The notes under the pieces were generated by a model, which worked only from the letters and a program-made list of their open reading frames with translations, did no database searches and was not told where the DNA came from. The position numbers and the translations under genes are program-made. Positions 44,171 to 55,716 of a stretch of 64,000 nucleotides of DNA are shown piece by piece; the first letter of the stretch is position 1; each line of letters opens with the position of its first letter. Origin of the DNA: Rehmannia glutinosa (lineage: Eukaryota > Streptophyta > Magnoliopsida > Lamiales > Orobanchaceae); contig CM071936.1 in the NCBI GenBank assembly GCA_016081115.2, forward strand, positions 86,419,943-86,483,942, in the 5' to 3' direction.

Positions 44171-46660
44171 ATTTTGATTCAGGATTTCAGTAATTTAACT
44201 CATTTTCAGTAATTTTAACTTATTTTCCTTTTTTTTTTTTCCTCTTTTCTCTTTTGTTTGGAGTTGGGGTTGTTGGAGTTGGGGAAGGAAATTGGGTTTG
44301 TTTTGTCAAAAGAATATTTTTATTTTTGGTCTTGAGGGTTGAAGTTTTTTTCTTCTCAAATTTTAAAAAGTTTAGTAATATTGTCCCTCCAAAATATATG
44401 ACAACACGAATTAAGGCATAATAGGAGCCTTTTTAAACTTTTAATATTAAATAATTTTAAGATACTCCTGAATTTTCTCTTTAGTGGCAAGGGTTTTGAA
44501 ACTATGTTGATTTCTTACTTTTGATTTTTTTTGAAATATCTTTTTGATTATTTTTAATTCAAATTGATTACAATATTCCAATATTTTTACCTTCTTATTC
44601 TATAAATAAGATCATGAAAAAAATAAATAAAGTGAAATAAATTATAGTCAAGTTTGGGATCGTTCCTTTTCGGGGCATGTGTGCTGCTTCTTAACATCAC
44701 TAGTGTTTTACCATGTGATGCACGGGGTGTATATCTGTAAGGCTTCTGTTTTGTATTGTTACATGTACATTTTTCTAATAGTTATATGATTATATTTCCT
44801 CATTTAGGGATAACAACATCACCGTGGGAACCATCCCCATCAATGATCGGATTGAATGGGACGAAAAATCCCCTAGTTAATTCGGAGATGAGAATTTCCC
44901 ATTTTTCTGGAACCGATAATAGGACAAGGACGATATCTATTTCTCCGTCCCCCTTCTTATTTTGATTAGATAAAATGGTGATTCTCCACTCTCATTCACA
45001 TTCCCCGAATATATTTATTGAATTTTCTATTATTAATATTAATTCTGTTTATAATTTTTTTTTAAAATTCTAAAACTTAAACCCATTATTCTTTACAATT
45101 TTACTTGTTCTCATTCTTTATTTACAAATTATAGATTTATGTTATCCATGTTTAAAAGAATAGTAATTGTAAAAAGTTTAAAATTTCAAAAAATAATTAA
45201 AATATAAAGATAATTAATTTGATTATAAATCATAGGGTTAAACAATAAAATAATATGTTAGACTATAAAAAATCTCTTTAAATACGAAATATTGGTTGTG
45301 TGAATATGAATCGTATCTATTTATAAATGTGTTTATCTATATGAAATTAAAACAATAATTACTGCCCACTGTTGATTTTTTTACTACCGCAATATTGAAT
45401 ATTTAATAAATTATATTTTTAATATAATAATAAATAAAATTATTTTAAATATTAATATTTTTGGGGTTTTGAATGTTGAGCAATTTTCAAAATTATTAAA
45501 GGAAATAAACAAAAATCATGTTTTATATTTAGCGATTTATTTTAAAGAGAAAATAAAATATTTCAAAAAACAATACTTAATATTTATATATACAAGTATA
45601 TCAAAAAAAATATCAAACAAAGAAATTCATATCTAGTTCCAAATGTACAACTTTGAAACTTAAATATCAAAATACATTGATAAATATAAAATACTATTAC
45701 TAATATAATTTCATATTAAATAAATCTTAATTTTCTTCTTACACAAATATATAATGCTATGTATGGATATATGTAATATACAAAATTTGGATACATATTT
45801 TGAGATATTTTCTTTAATTAAAATAACTATTTATAATTGAATTTAATAAATTTAAATATAATTCTACATAATTATAAAGAAATAGGCTAAGCCCAAATAA
45901 CAACTATATAAATCATAAATGGCCAAATACAAATTGATGTCTAATAGCCCGAATGAATAGTTTTTGATATTCATTATAAAATTTAATAAAATGAGTAAAT
46001 ATTTCTTATATATAAATATGTGTGTCAAACTAAAGATCGTAAAAAAATAATTAATTTGATATATTATACGTCAAAAATGGATGAAAAATAAAAATAAAAA
46101 AGTTATTAATTTTTCCTTTAAAACAAAAGATAAATATAATAATTAATACATTAAACACAAAGCTTTGAAAAACAAATTTACATAATTCTATTTTTTATAT
46201 TTTAAAAAGTGATTATTTAAATAATTTTGACTACCAAAAATAATGAAATACCAAATATTTATCATTTTTTATTTTTATATATTTTTATTACTTTTTTGTT
46301 TTTATAGTAATTGGAAATGGGTGGAAAAAATTCAACATACGTTTATCAACAATTTCTCTCTCTCCCTCTCTCCCTCTCAATCTATATATATATATAAATA
46401 TAATATATATAGATTAAATCACTATTTTTATTATTTAGTCCTTTTTAATAATAACTAGATTAGGCCTCTGTGCGATGCACGAGCAATATTAATAATCGAT
46501 GCAGAGCATCAAATGGTCGACTTGGTCAGGGTGATCTTTGACCCATCACAAAGAGAAAAATTAGGTTCGGTCGGTGAAAATCCATCACGCCACTATTTTT
46601 AAGACGCAACCCATGAAAAAATGACCAAGCCGCCGACTCTTGGGGCAAATGGGTTGTGCC
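44171..46660. other. AT-rich intergenic region with two copies of a gatgcacg motif
   Basis: Mostly AT-rich with no gene. 44698-44730 (actagtgttttaccatgtgatgcacggggt) and 46456-46486 (aactagattaggcctctgtgcgatgcacgagc) resemble a dispersed plant repeat terminus in the same orientation. 46355-46410 is a (TC)n/(TA)n tract. Confidence 0.4.
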
Positions 46661-46667
46661 AAACAAA

Positions 46668-48224
46668 GTAGGTCCCAAGGGTGTGAGTGTAAGGTTTAGA
46701 AGGGGGTTTGAATAAACCTTACCAACTTTTCGATTTAGTCCTTTTAAAGTAGTTCGAGTTGATTCGTCATAGCTAAGTCCTTGATGGACGGCTAAGTTAG
46801 TTAACCAAATGAGTTAGCCACTCAACGACTCGATCGAGCTTTTGAAAGAATAACTCGGTTATTTAGTCTAAAGCTTAACTCAACTGTGATATGTTTTCAT
46901 TTGGAAGACTTAACACCCTTGAATATGGTTTAAGTATGTTTTAACACTTGGTTTTAGCACTTTGTTAAAAGTTAATTGGATAGCAAATTTATCAAAGATA
47001 TAAAATAATATGCACTGAAATTGAAGTCTTTGAAATTTAAATGACACAATAAATTTTATAGAGGTTCAAGATGGGGTAATTCTTCTAATCCTCTCTTCTC
47101 CAACTCCTGGAGGAATCCACTAAATATTGATCGAGTACAAAGTGGTTAATGACCCGTATCAAGTCTTGATCACACAACCGCTTGATCCTTTGGGACTCGA
47201 TCCGAGATCCTTGTCACACACCAGTGGCTTCTCGTCGACTCATCTTCTTCACAGGCGTGCCTTGCTACTACATCCCACTTGCTCAAGCTTCTTGGATTTG
47301 ATCACGAGCCCTCCAATAACTTGAGACCCGTTCGACCTTGAACCTTTCTACAATCCTCCGTGGAATGTAGACCCCTTTAATTCTTCAAATGTTTCCTCTT
47401 CAACTCGATTGAAGTCGTCTTTCCTTCACAGGTAAGTGTTGGATTGATTTCCTTCGTGGGGTAGGCTTGAGGATTAAGCTTGAATGTCTTGAGAATATTT
47501 TGTGGGTTACAGCTCAAATGATAGCTTGAATGTTCGTAGTATATGTAGTCAAGGTTACCCCGTCTCAATTTAATTCCTCAGCCTTTTATAGTGTTCTTTT
47601 AAAAATCGCCCGTTTAAGAGATAAAGCTAATTTTTAAAAGACACTTGTGGTCGTTGGCTTGTCTTGTTGCGATCCTTGAAATTGATATTTCCTGCATCTT
47701 GAATGAATCTTGACTTTTTTCGTAGTTCGACACAGTGCGATCTTCCCATTGGTTTATTCCTTTTCCACGCTTAAGGGATCGAGCACTTTAAGAAAGCGTA
47801 TGGAAGTATTACTTGTTTAAGTAACTTTCTTGACTTACGTGCAACGGATCTCTTTCGATTGTCTTGACTTGGCTGCATTTTTTAACTTCCCAGGTGACTT
47901 GAGTCGACTTCCAATCATGGATGACTCTTCTCACTTTAACTTGAGACTTGGCTATCTTGAGTTGAGTTGACCGACACTTCACTCGATTGCATCTCAAATT
48001 GCACTTTCATCGAGTTCCCGTCTTCTTTGCCATACTCATTGCCTCTCACGGAGTCTTCCTTCTAGTCTCCAGTTGATTTCTTGCATATTCAGGCATAGCT
48101 GACTCAACTCAGCTCGACCAGCCCTATCTATTACAATGCAAGTTACAAAGAAAAATGGGGTGCCAACTTCCTATTCTAAGTTTTACATGGCATTCATCAA
48201 AATCTAAAAATTAATTTCCCAACA
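46668..48224 (-). repeat. 3' LTR of A2
   Basis: gtaggtcccaaggg ... ttaatttcccaaca is the reverse complement of the A-family LTR. The outermost base or two are changed (agtaggt instead of tgtaggt). Confidence 0.85.
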
Positions 48225-48239
48225 ATTTCCCCCTTTTTG
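48225..48239 (-). promoter_or_regulatory. Polypurine tract of A2
   Basis: The minus strand reads caaaaagggggaaat directly before the 3' LTR. Confidence 0.85.
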
Positions 48240-48529
48240 ATGATGCCAAAACTTAAAACATACATTCAACAATTAAATAGCAAAGATACATACAAACAAT
48301 GTAGAATCACAGAATGTATGCGTAGAATCAATCTATTATTGATCATAACATTCTTGTTCTTTACACAACTGTTTACAAAGTGTATCAGAGCTTAATCAGA
48401 GCTTAAAGTAATCATGCTATTCTATATCTACGCAAGTATAGAAATTATACAATTTTATTCAGTGTACAGAAGACTTACATACATATGCATTTACATAGTA
48501 AAATACATGAAGGGGTGGACAACAACACT

Positions 48530-48766
48530 TCATCTCCTTCGCTGTCTCTTTCTTTCTTTTTCAGCTATGTCTTCTTCAGACCTTTTTCTCTTCTTCTCTT
48601 CTTCAGCTGCCTTCTTTTTCTCATATGTTCTTTTGGCAGCATCATCTTTCCTCTTTCTTTCCTGTCTCCGCTGATACTCCTCCCACATCTCATCCTGCTT
48701 CTTGTTTTCTTCTTCTAGCCTCTTCGCATATTCAACATTTTTTCTGGCCACTTCCATGTTTGCCAC
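48530..48766 (-). pseudogene. Accessory ORF of A2, C-terminal coiled-coil block
   Basis: 78 codons of highly charged sequence: EYAKRLEEENKKQDEMWEEY and then RRQERKRKDDAAKRTYEKKK, ending in a lysine/arginine-rich tail (KERKRQRRR). The heptad-like spacing suggests a coiled coil and the tail could act as a nuclear-localisation or nucleic-acid-binding patch. The matching block in A1 is 19648-19860. This is the last readable part of the accessory region before the purine tract. Confidence 0.5.
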
Positions 48767-48878
48767 TACATCGTATCCAGCCCAATAGATCCCTCCTTTC
48801 TTCCCTGGATCTATGTATTCGATGTTTTTGGGTAGAGGTCTAGGTCTGAAACCTCTTCCTCCACCACTGCTTCTTCCT

Positions 48879-49322
48879 CTACCTCTGGGTGTATATTTTA
48901 CTGGGGCCTTCTACTTCCCAAACAGAGTGGCGGTGAGCGATTGCGATGGTCTGCGCTGTCGCCTTCTTCGCATAGCTTGAGGCCTTTTTCCCAATACAAG
49001 TCCCATGCTTGGGCCCTGAACATGTTTTCAAAATATCCCTCGGACTCGAGCATTTTGAATTCATCGATTGATCTCGACTCGCTTCCGACGTCTGAGATGG
49101 GGTCAGTGTCTCTGTCTTTGGAATGCCTCCATCTTTGTTTGATATATCCATCACTCGGGCATCCATCTTTCTTTCTACCTCCTTCATCATTGCTTCTACT
49201 ATCTTTCGCTTTTCAGCCATGGGTACTGCGGAGTGTTGGAGCGACAGAGTCACTGGGAGTTTGCTGATGATATCAGCTGTGACATATCCTTGTTGAGGGG
49301 TTTTAGCAATCATCAATGTCAT
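48879..49322 (-). pseudogene. Accessory ORF of A2, PVTLSLQH / EKRKIVEA block
   Basis: 147 codons including ADIISKLPVTLSLQHSA, MAEKRKIVEAMMKEVERKMD and ARVMDISNKDGGIP. A1 has the same blocks at 19046-19240. Unknown function. The shared order in two copies shows it belongs to the element and is not a chance frame. Confidence 0.5.
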
Positions 49323-51091
49323 ATCTTTCGAACCTTTCCCCTCAACAGATTTTCCCTTCTTCCCTCTTCTCGGTTCCCATTTGTCTTCTTCTTCACAACA
49401 GTGTCCTTCTTCTCGGACTTCGAGATCCTTTTAATGCCTTTAGGTATTCCTCTTCCCCCTGGCATCATCAAAGGAGAGAGAACCCCTGAAACATGCCAAG
49501 AAATCATGAAGTCCAAGCGACCGATAGGTGAGTTATGTTTTGAATCTTCTGGAGTATCTTTGCCGGAATTCGGAGCGAGTGGCTTTTGATTCACCACCGA
49601 TTCAGTAGAAAGAGGCTGAATTTCTTCTCCATGTTCTCCTCCATGCGCAAGCTCTTTGCGATGAAATTCACGCATCGCCCATTTACGTGGTATGGGAGGT
49701 ATGCATTCTGTCAATATTTTCATGCATCCTCCTTTTCATGTCGACATTATCGGCGCTCCAGGACTAACATTTTATTGAACAATGTTAAAGTATTGAACTT
49801 GTTCCACGCGCATTGTCTGCTATATTGTTGCCACCATTCCCGGATCCTCACAATTATTCCTCGCAGACGGCGGTAAGATTGGCGTCTCGGTTATCCGATC
49901 TCATGTCTAGTGAGGCCTGGTGCCTTTCCATCTTCTCTATCTCCGCAAATATGGCCTTGAAAACTTCTCGAACCTCACTTTGTCACCTCTGTCTCACCAA
50001 GTTGCCAAGCCAAAAGTCAAAATCTGTTTGGGACGATGGTGTCTATTGGAATGATGGGATCGGTTTATGGAAACGTTGTCGATCTGTGGTGATTCTTCAA
50101 GAAGATCGATTAGCTCCAGAGAGAAAGGGAGCGATTCTTGAGCGGATCATCATGGACAACGGGAATATGTTCAATGGTAACTCGTGCCCGTGATGTGCCC
50201 GGTTGCGTCGATTCTGCTACAACTTGGGAGCTGCGCGATTGGTAGCTGATTGTTGTTTACCAATTGTGTCTGTTGGGGTATTGACCCGGTGGTGAGCCTC
50301 AGGTATCTCAACGGCTTCGTCTGCCTCACCGATTTTTCCATTTGAGTTGACTGGTCTCGGCCGTATCGGTGGCGTCATCGGAAGATGATGAGATTTGTAG
50401 AGGCGACTCATCATCGAAATTGAAGGTTTTGCGAGTAGCCTTAAGATCGAACTTACTCGTGCTTGGGAGAACATCCTTAGCTAAGTATTTTGGATTTGCG
50501 GTGGGGATGACTCGGCCGTCTTCACCTTCGGATCCCGGAAATGTTACATCGAGATTGTCTTGGGAATCGTGAAGAGCACTTATCTCCTTTTCGGATGCAT
50601 CAATGATAGTAGGAGGGATGTTACTCAGGTCTCTTTTTACCTCTAAGTCTCAACCTCCCGTAGGCCTTCAATACCTCCTGCAGCCTCTCAAGCAATGGCG
50701 GGGCACCCCGGACGATCCGTCGGCGGTCTCGATTGTCTTGGGGTCTTGGTGGCATCCACTGGAGTCTCAACTCCATGGATTGCACTTTCATTGCCCGCAG
50801 TGTTAACTCCCGGGCGATCCATCCCTGTGCCTCGATCGCATTAGCGTCATTGGCCTGGCAGCAGCGATTGGCACTTCACCGAGAGATCTCAACGTCGAGC
50901 CTCGTCAATGACAATTTCTTTGTGTATCCATTTGTTTTTCCTTCTCCACTTCGCCTCCAAGATTCGTTGTGGAGTCACCAAAGATTCTCCGACATTCTCA
51001 ATCCTAGCTGAGGAAGTTTTCCCCTCAGCCGGCACACCAACTGAGTGACTTGGATTAGGGTCACTCATCTCCAGACTTCTGGCTGTTCCCT
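49323..51091 (-). pseudogene. Accessory region of A2, poorly readable middle part
   Basis: Only short open pieces can be followed (for example 49723-49319 and 51161-50889, the latter with VEPTPNEGVLPPTP and RSLEMSDPNPSHSVG). The frame changes often, and CAG/CTG triplets are frequently irregular compared with the neighbouring cleaner parts. Confidence 0.4.
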
Positions 51092-51568
51092 TTAAGTATT
51101 CAGCCGTTGGGGTAGGTGGTAAGACACCTTCATTAGGGGTTGGCTCGACTGGGGTCCCCACGTTCCCGCCATCATCGCCAGCGCCTTAATGTCTTCATAT
51201 GAGTGAGCTGGGGAAGTGGTGGCAGCAACAACAGTGGCAATCTGCTGCACCACTCCCATAGGGTCAAGTTCTAGCTGTGATTTGGAGGACTCCCCTGGTC
51301 TTTCCATTAACCGTTGCTCATGTAGGACCCTAGATTCCCGCATGGCTTGCTGCATTTCCAATTCTTCTGTTGCAGCAGCAGGGTCCAGATCCTCATAACT
51401 TTCTGAGAGGACGTCAAGATGAGAATGTGTATGATCAGTGGTTCTAGTGAGGGGACAAATGATGGCCTTCTCATGAGCCTCTGCTTCCTCAGCTGCTCTA
51501 GCTCGTTCGTTTTCTTTCCGAATCTGCAGCATGTTGATATAGTTATCCTCGTCAAGGGCTTGCAACAC
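51092..51568 (-). pseudogene. Accessory ORF of A2, conserved 158-codon block
   Basis: Longest clean piece of the accessory region: QALDEDNYINMLQIRKENER, ARAAEEAEAHEKA, LDPAAATEELEMQQAMRESR, ELDPMGVVQQIATVVAATT. Acidic, glutamine- and alanine-rich, probably helical. It corresponds to A1 sequence on both sides of the Ty3-type solo LTR (around 16046 and 17735-18060). Confidence 0.5.
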
Positions 51569-51595
51569 TGTGTCAACTTCAAGAAACCTGAAGAG

Positions 51596-51826
51596 TTATT
51601 CTTCCTCAGCAATGAACTCTGGGTTTTCAAACTGCACTCTGGATAGGCTCAACTTCCATTTTCTCCATTCGCGCAAACGATTTTGGATGTCTGGATACAA
51701 TGGAGAGTACATGATTACATTGTTTTCATCATCCTCTTTCAGTCCCCTCGTTCTCGGGGATTGAAGGTAGCGAGACTTTCTTTGCTCAACATCCTCGGCA
51801 GTCTGTCGCGGGCGGGATACGACCAC
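51596..51826 (-). pseudogene. Accessory ORF of A2, YPDIQN / LREWRKWKLS block
   Basis: 76 codons with SPLYPDIQNRLREWRKWKL, shared almost word for word with A1 15758-15976 (SPPYPDIQNHLREWRKWKL). It stands directly before the 158-codon block. The tryptophan-rich motif is the best handle for finding relatives. Confidence 0.55.
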
Positions 51827-53098
51827 TGACGGCAGTGAGTTGACTTTGTCGGCTTCCTCTTCTGCGCTTTCGGTATTCGACTACACTGGTTTGTGTCTTT
51901 AGTTTGCCTCTCGATTGGCTTCAAGCAGACTTGGTTTTTCACCAATAATTTCGGGAGACTCTACTTCTCCCGCTTGTCTCCGCGATCTGCTCGGTGAGTG
52001 GCGGACTCACTTTTTTTCTAGCTCGATCGCTTGAAGAGTCTTCTCCTTTTGGTCCTTACCAGAGGAATTTCTGGTTCGGATGCGCTTTCCTCCGAGTCCT
52101 GGGCGCGGGTCAAAAGCTATTGTCTTTTTACTCGAGGAGTTGGCCTTCTCGGCTTATCATTCCTCCTTTTCTTAATAATCGGAGAAGGCATTTGGGATTC
52201 CTTCTCCATCGCTGCAGGGCAAAAAAGCGGATTTCTTTTTCTTTGCAACTGGGGGGCAACGATCTTTTTGCGGTGCAGGGGCACTTCTTCCGGGAGAGGA
52301 GGACACTTGCTTTGTTTCTTCAGGGCCACCGATTCCCTCTCACTCGTGACGCCCTCTTGGCGACGCTCTCTCCCGTGCTCCGAAAAAGGTTCGATCGGAA
52401 CATTTTCTTGTTTACATGGAATGCCTTTCCATGTCGAAGAGGACCCCTTCACTTCCATCATCCGGCCAATCACCAGGCCATATCCAAAGATCCTCCAAAC
52501 GAACCATCCTCCTCAAGGATTTATTCCCAATATTCTCGCGAGTCTGCGTATACAAACTCGGACAGTTCACCTTCTTCTCCTCCATGATCGCGACCATCAC
52601 GATCAACTTGGTTTTGACGGTGATTAAAGCTTCCAAACTTGATATCTATGCATTTGGCAACAATGTCCAACGACTTGTGGTAATCCTCCTTCAATGACTT
52701 CTTATCGCTATATGCGACAACCTTTGCAACACGATCGGGTTTGGCTACTTCCTTCCATGCAACCAGGTTTTACATCCGTCGTAGATCTCCCAGACTCCTT
52801 GGCCGTAGCAGCAGCGATTTCCGCCAAATCCTTGGCGATGATTTTGACTTCCTTCCCGTGAACAGAGGACTTGATGCCCTCATCGTGAACTTCAGAGTTC
52901 ACATAGAACTGCGCGACCTCCTCTACATAGGTCATCTGAAACTCCATTGTGAGAAAGGGTTTGATCCATTTTTCAACTTCTCTGCTATTTTCTTCACAAG
53001 GGTTTCGTCGACCCTTGTTTGATTAGTCCTTCAAATCCACAAAAGAGACCCGTGTGGATTTGCTTTCCCATCTTGACAAAATCGTAAGTAGATGCCAT
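51827..53098 (-). pseudogene. Accessory ORF of A2, N-terminal part
   Basis: Starts at 53098 with MASTYDFVKMGKQIHTG. 52947-52708 reads MEFQMTYVEEVAQFYVNSEV and HDEGIKSSVHGKEVKI. 52636-52412 gives LIVMVAIMEEKKVN and EGVLFDMERHSM; then follows a lysine/proline-rich low-complexity part. Frame breaks separate the pieces. The large plus-strand frames at 51994-52627 are antisense shadows of this region. Confidence 0.5.
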
Positions 53099-53700
53099 TT
53101 CTTGAAGATTTACCGAACGAAACTTTGAAAATAAGCTTTGAAGGTTTGTAAGGTTTTGAGAGAAAAACTTCTTTCTTTGCTTTTGAGAGAGATGAACAGT
53201 TTTGGTAAGTGAGAGAAAGTCGGATGAAATGGTATATATATGGGTTAAGAAAGGACGTGCGGATGGTTTTTGAAATTTGATCAAGATCTACGGCTCAGAT
53301 TTTGCACGCCGATTAGCATTTAATTTCTCGCATTTAATGCGGCAAAGATTTATATCCAATCATAAGCTTGGTATGCGACTTTTTGATACACGTCATAATT
53401 ATCTGACGTCATTCTTAAAAACATTCCCGCTTAGTAGAAACAACTGCGTTTTTGTCACTTTGCTCATAAGCGACTCAGTTTGCTTCTTAGCTGATTCAAC
53501 TTTTCTTCTCTCTATTCACATCGTGATTCAGATGTCAGCCAACTCGTTGCGGTGACTTTCCGACACTGGTGATTCACTTAGTTTGTTTCAAGAGCTCCGC
53601 TCTTTTTCCATCTTTTCATGTTCCATTTCTTTTCTTTGAGTCTTCTAAGTGTCAACTCAGCTCAATTAACCCTAATTCATGCTTGAGTTCTTCAAATCTT
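53099..53700 (-). other. Leader/spacer between pol and the accessory region of A2
   Basis: Corresponds to A1 13919-14463. Non-coding on the sense strand; tatatataccatttc (about 53233 on plus) reads as a possible TATA-like box on the minus strand upstream of the accessory ATG. Confidence 0.45.
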
Positions 53701-53703
53701 GAT

Positions 53704-54371
53704 TCACGTAATGGTTTCGTGAATATATCGCCTAATCGCTTGCTCGGTTGAGATGTATTCCAAGGTGATGTCCTTCTTTTCAACATGGTCTCTTATGAAA
53801 TGGTATCTGACATCAGTGTGCTTTGTTCTTGAGTGTAACACAGGATTTTGAGTGATTGCAATAGCACTTGTGTTGTCACACATAATTGGAATCTCTTTCT
53901 CTTCAACATCATAATCTCTCAGCTGTTGTCTCATCCATAAGACTTGGGCACAACAGCTACCCGCAACTATGTATTCTGCTTCAGCTGTGGATGTGGCTAT
54001 TGAATTTTCTTCTTGCGGAACCAGGAAATTAACCTATTTCTAAGCATTTGACATGTACCTGAAGTACTCTTCCTGTCAACTCTACATCCAGCATAATCAG
54101 AATCTGAATAACCAATTAGCTTGAATCCACCTTCCTTTGGATACCATAAGCCAACTTATTGGCTTCCCTTTAAGTATCTCAATATTCTCTTGGCTACAAT
54201 CATGTGACTTTCTTTAGGAGCAGATTGAAATCTTGCACATACACCTACAACAAAGGTGATGTCTGGCCTACTTGCTGTGAGATAGAGCAGTGATCCAATG
54301 AGTGCTCTGTATCTTGTTTGATCCACAGGCTTGCCATCCGCATCCATATCTATTTTTGATGATGTATTCAT
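53704..54371 (-). pseudogene. A2 RNase H
   Basis: 54371-54156 reads DQTRYRALIGSLLYLTA, PDITFVVGVCARFQ and IVAKRILRYLKGS; a shifted part holds ATSTAEAEY. 53934-53704 has IPIMCDNTSAIAIT, HSRTKHTDVRYHFIRDHV and YISTEQ. After STEQ the expected QLADIFTKPL is replaced by AIRRYIHETIT because of changes at two CAG/CTG sites (about 53726-53745). The RNase H would degrade the RNA strand during reverse transcription. Two or more frame breaks. Confidence 0.8.
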
Positions 54372-54379
54372 TGGTATTT

Positions 54380-55201
54380 TTACGAAGACTTCTCTTCCAT
54401 ACCAAATTTCTTCATTAATTCTCTCGTGTACTTTGTCGACTTATGAAGGTTCCATCCTTCAATTTGTTTTACTTGGAGTCCTAGGAAGAATGTCGGCTCT
54501 CCCATCATGCTCATTTCAAATTTGCTTTGCATGAGGTTTGAGAATTTATCACCACGACTTTTGTTTGTGGATCCAAATATGATGTCATCCACATATATTT
54601 GAACAAGCGAGATACTCTTCCCATCTTGAATTAAGAGTGTTCTATCTACTTTGCCTTTTGTTAATCCGTTCTCGATCGGGAATTGTGATAATGTATCATA
54701 CCATGCTCTTGGTGCCTGTTTCAATCCATATAGAGCTTTCTTGAGCTTGTACACCTTATCTCCAAGAGTCTTCTGCTCAAATCCTGGAGGTTGTTCAACA
54801 TAGTCTTCTTCTTCCAATAATCCATTCAGGAATGCACATTTTACATCCATTTGATATACAATGAAATTCTTGTGTGCAGCATAGGCAAGAAACATCCTTA
54901 TTGCTTCTAATCTTGCAACAAGGGCAAAGGTTTCATCAAAATCTATTCCTTCTTCTTGGCAATACCCTTTGGCTACCAATCTTGCCTTGTTTCTTATCAC
55001 ACAACCTTCATCATTCATCTTGTTTCTGAACACCCATTTTGTGCCAATAACATTTGGATGGGTAGGTCTTTGAACCAATTCCCACACTTTGTTTCTTTCA
55101 AACTGATTCAGCTCTTCTTGCATGGCTTGAATCCAATGTGTGTCATCCAATGCTTGTGACACATCTTTTGGCTCTATTTGTGAGATAAAACAAGTGAACA
55201 T
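54380..55201 (-). CDS. A2 reverse transcriptase domain (273 codons, open)
   Basis: The best preserved pol part in the window: IEPKDVSQALDDTHW, VIGTKWVFRNKMNDEG, NKARLVAKGYCQEEGIDFDE, VYQMDVKCAFLNGLLEE, KALYGLKQAPRAWYDTL, then the catalytic IYVDDIIFGSTN and FFLGLQVKQIEGWNL. These are the ordered blocks of the copia RT fingers, palm and thumb, with both active-site aspartates of YVDD present. YVDDIIFGST suits the SIRE/Maximus lineage. The open stretch is flanked by frame breaks and by RNase H at 54371, so it is a domain of a broken polyprotein and not an independent gene. Confidence 0.8.
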   Translation of the reverse strand: MFTCFISQIEPKDVSQALDDTHWIQAMQEELNQFERNKVWELVQRPTHPNVIGTKWVFRNKMNDEGCVIRNKARLVAKGYCQEEGIDFDETFALVARLEAIRMFLAYAAHKNFIVYQMDVKCAFLNGLLEEEDYVEQPPGFEQKTLGDKVYKLKKALYGLKQAPRAWYDTLSQFPIENGLTKGKVDRTLLIQDGKSISLVQIYVDDIIFGSTNKSRGDKFSNLMQSKFEMSMMGEPTFFLGLQVKQIEGWNLHKSTKYTRELMKKFGMEEKSS

Positions 55202-55385
55202 TACTTCTTGTTGAGCTCTGGATCTGGTTCTTACACCTTTTCTTACATTTCTAATGACTAGTTACTCAATGGATGATCTCTCGGCCATCTTACATCCGGT
55301 TGGAGTAAGTTAGGCGGATTCGATCGTCTTGCAGTGCGTTATTTTGATCACTCTCTCGCCATCACTTAGCCTGCAAATTTTCTAG
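55202..55385 (-). pseudogene. A2 linker before RT
   Basis: A degraded linker; frame breaks separate it from both neighbours. It matches A1 around 12170-12330 (AGCAACACGCTACT.. / ..TTCAACTTTGATGTAAG..). Confidence 0.4.
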
Positions 55386-55700
55386 TCATCTTTGAGATTC
55401 AAATGTCTCATCTTCATCTTGGTTTATAACTCCAGCTTCAGCTTCAACATAGGGACTCTTCTGCATAGTTGGCTGATTCAGCTTATTAGCTAACTCTTCA
55501 ATGTCTTTTTCATTTACCTTGGGTTCATCAAACACCACATGGATGGATTCTTCTGGAGCTTCATTCCCTCCAAATATAACTTTTGCACCTCTAACCTCCT
55601 TGAATTTTGACAAATTTTTCTTGTTTCCTGTCATGTGTCTGGAACAACCACTATCCATGTACCAGGTTCCTTGGCACTCTGCTGTTCCTTGAACCTGCAA
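55386..55700 (-). CDS. A2 protease N-terminus fused in frame to the post-integrase linker
   Basis: 104 open codons. GTWYMDSGCSRHMTGNKKNL and KVIFGGNEA are the start of a copia protease with the catalytic DSG intact. Then PEESIHVVFDEPKVNEKDIE follows, which in A1 lies after the integrase (about 12020-12075). About 1.1 kb present in A1 (roughly 10899-12022) is missing here, including the rest of the protease and the entire integrase, and the junction near 55553 keeps the frame. Such a copy could not integrate without help from a relative. Confidence 0.75.
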   Translation of the reverse strand: MQVQGTAECQGTWYMDSGCSRHMTGNKKNLSKFKEVRGAKVIFGGNEAPEESIHVVFDEPKVNEKDIEELANKLNQPTMQKSPYVEAEAGVINQDEDETFESQR

Positions 55701-55716
55701 TCAAGGAAATTAGGTT

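Noticed and set aside
51994..52627. Two overlapping plus-strand frames of nearly 200 codons
   Set aside because: They are antisense to the A2 accessory region, which matches A1 on the other strand. Codon content looks like a reverse-complement shadow.
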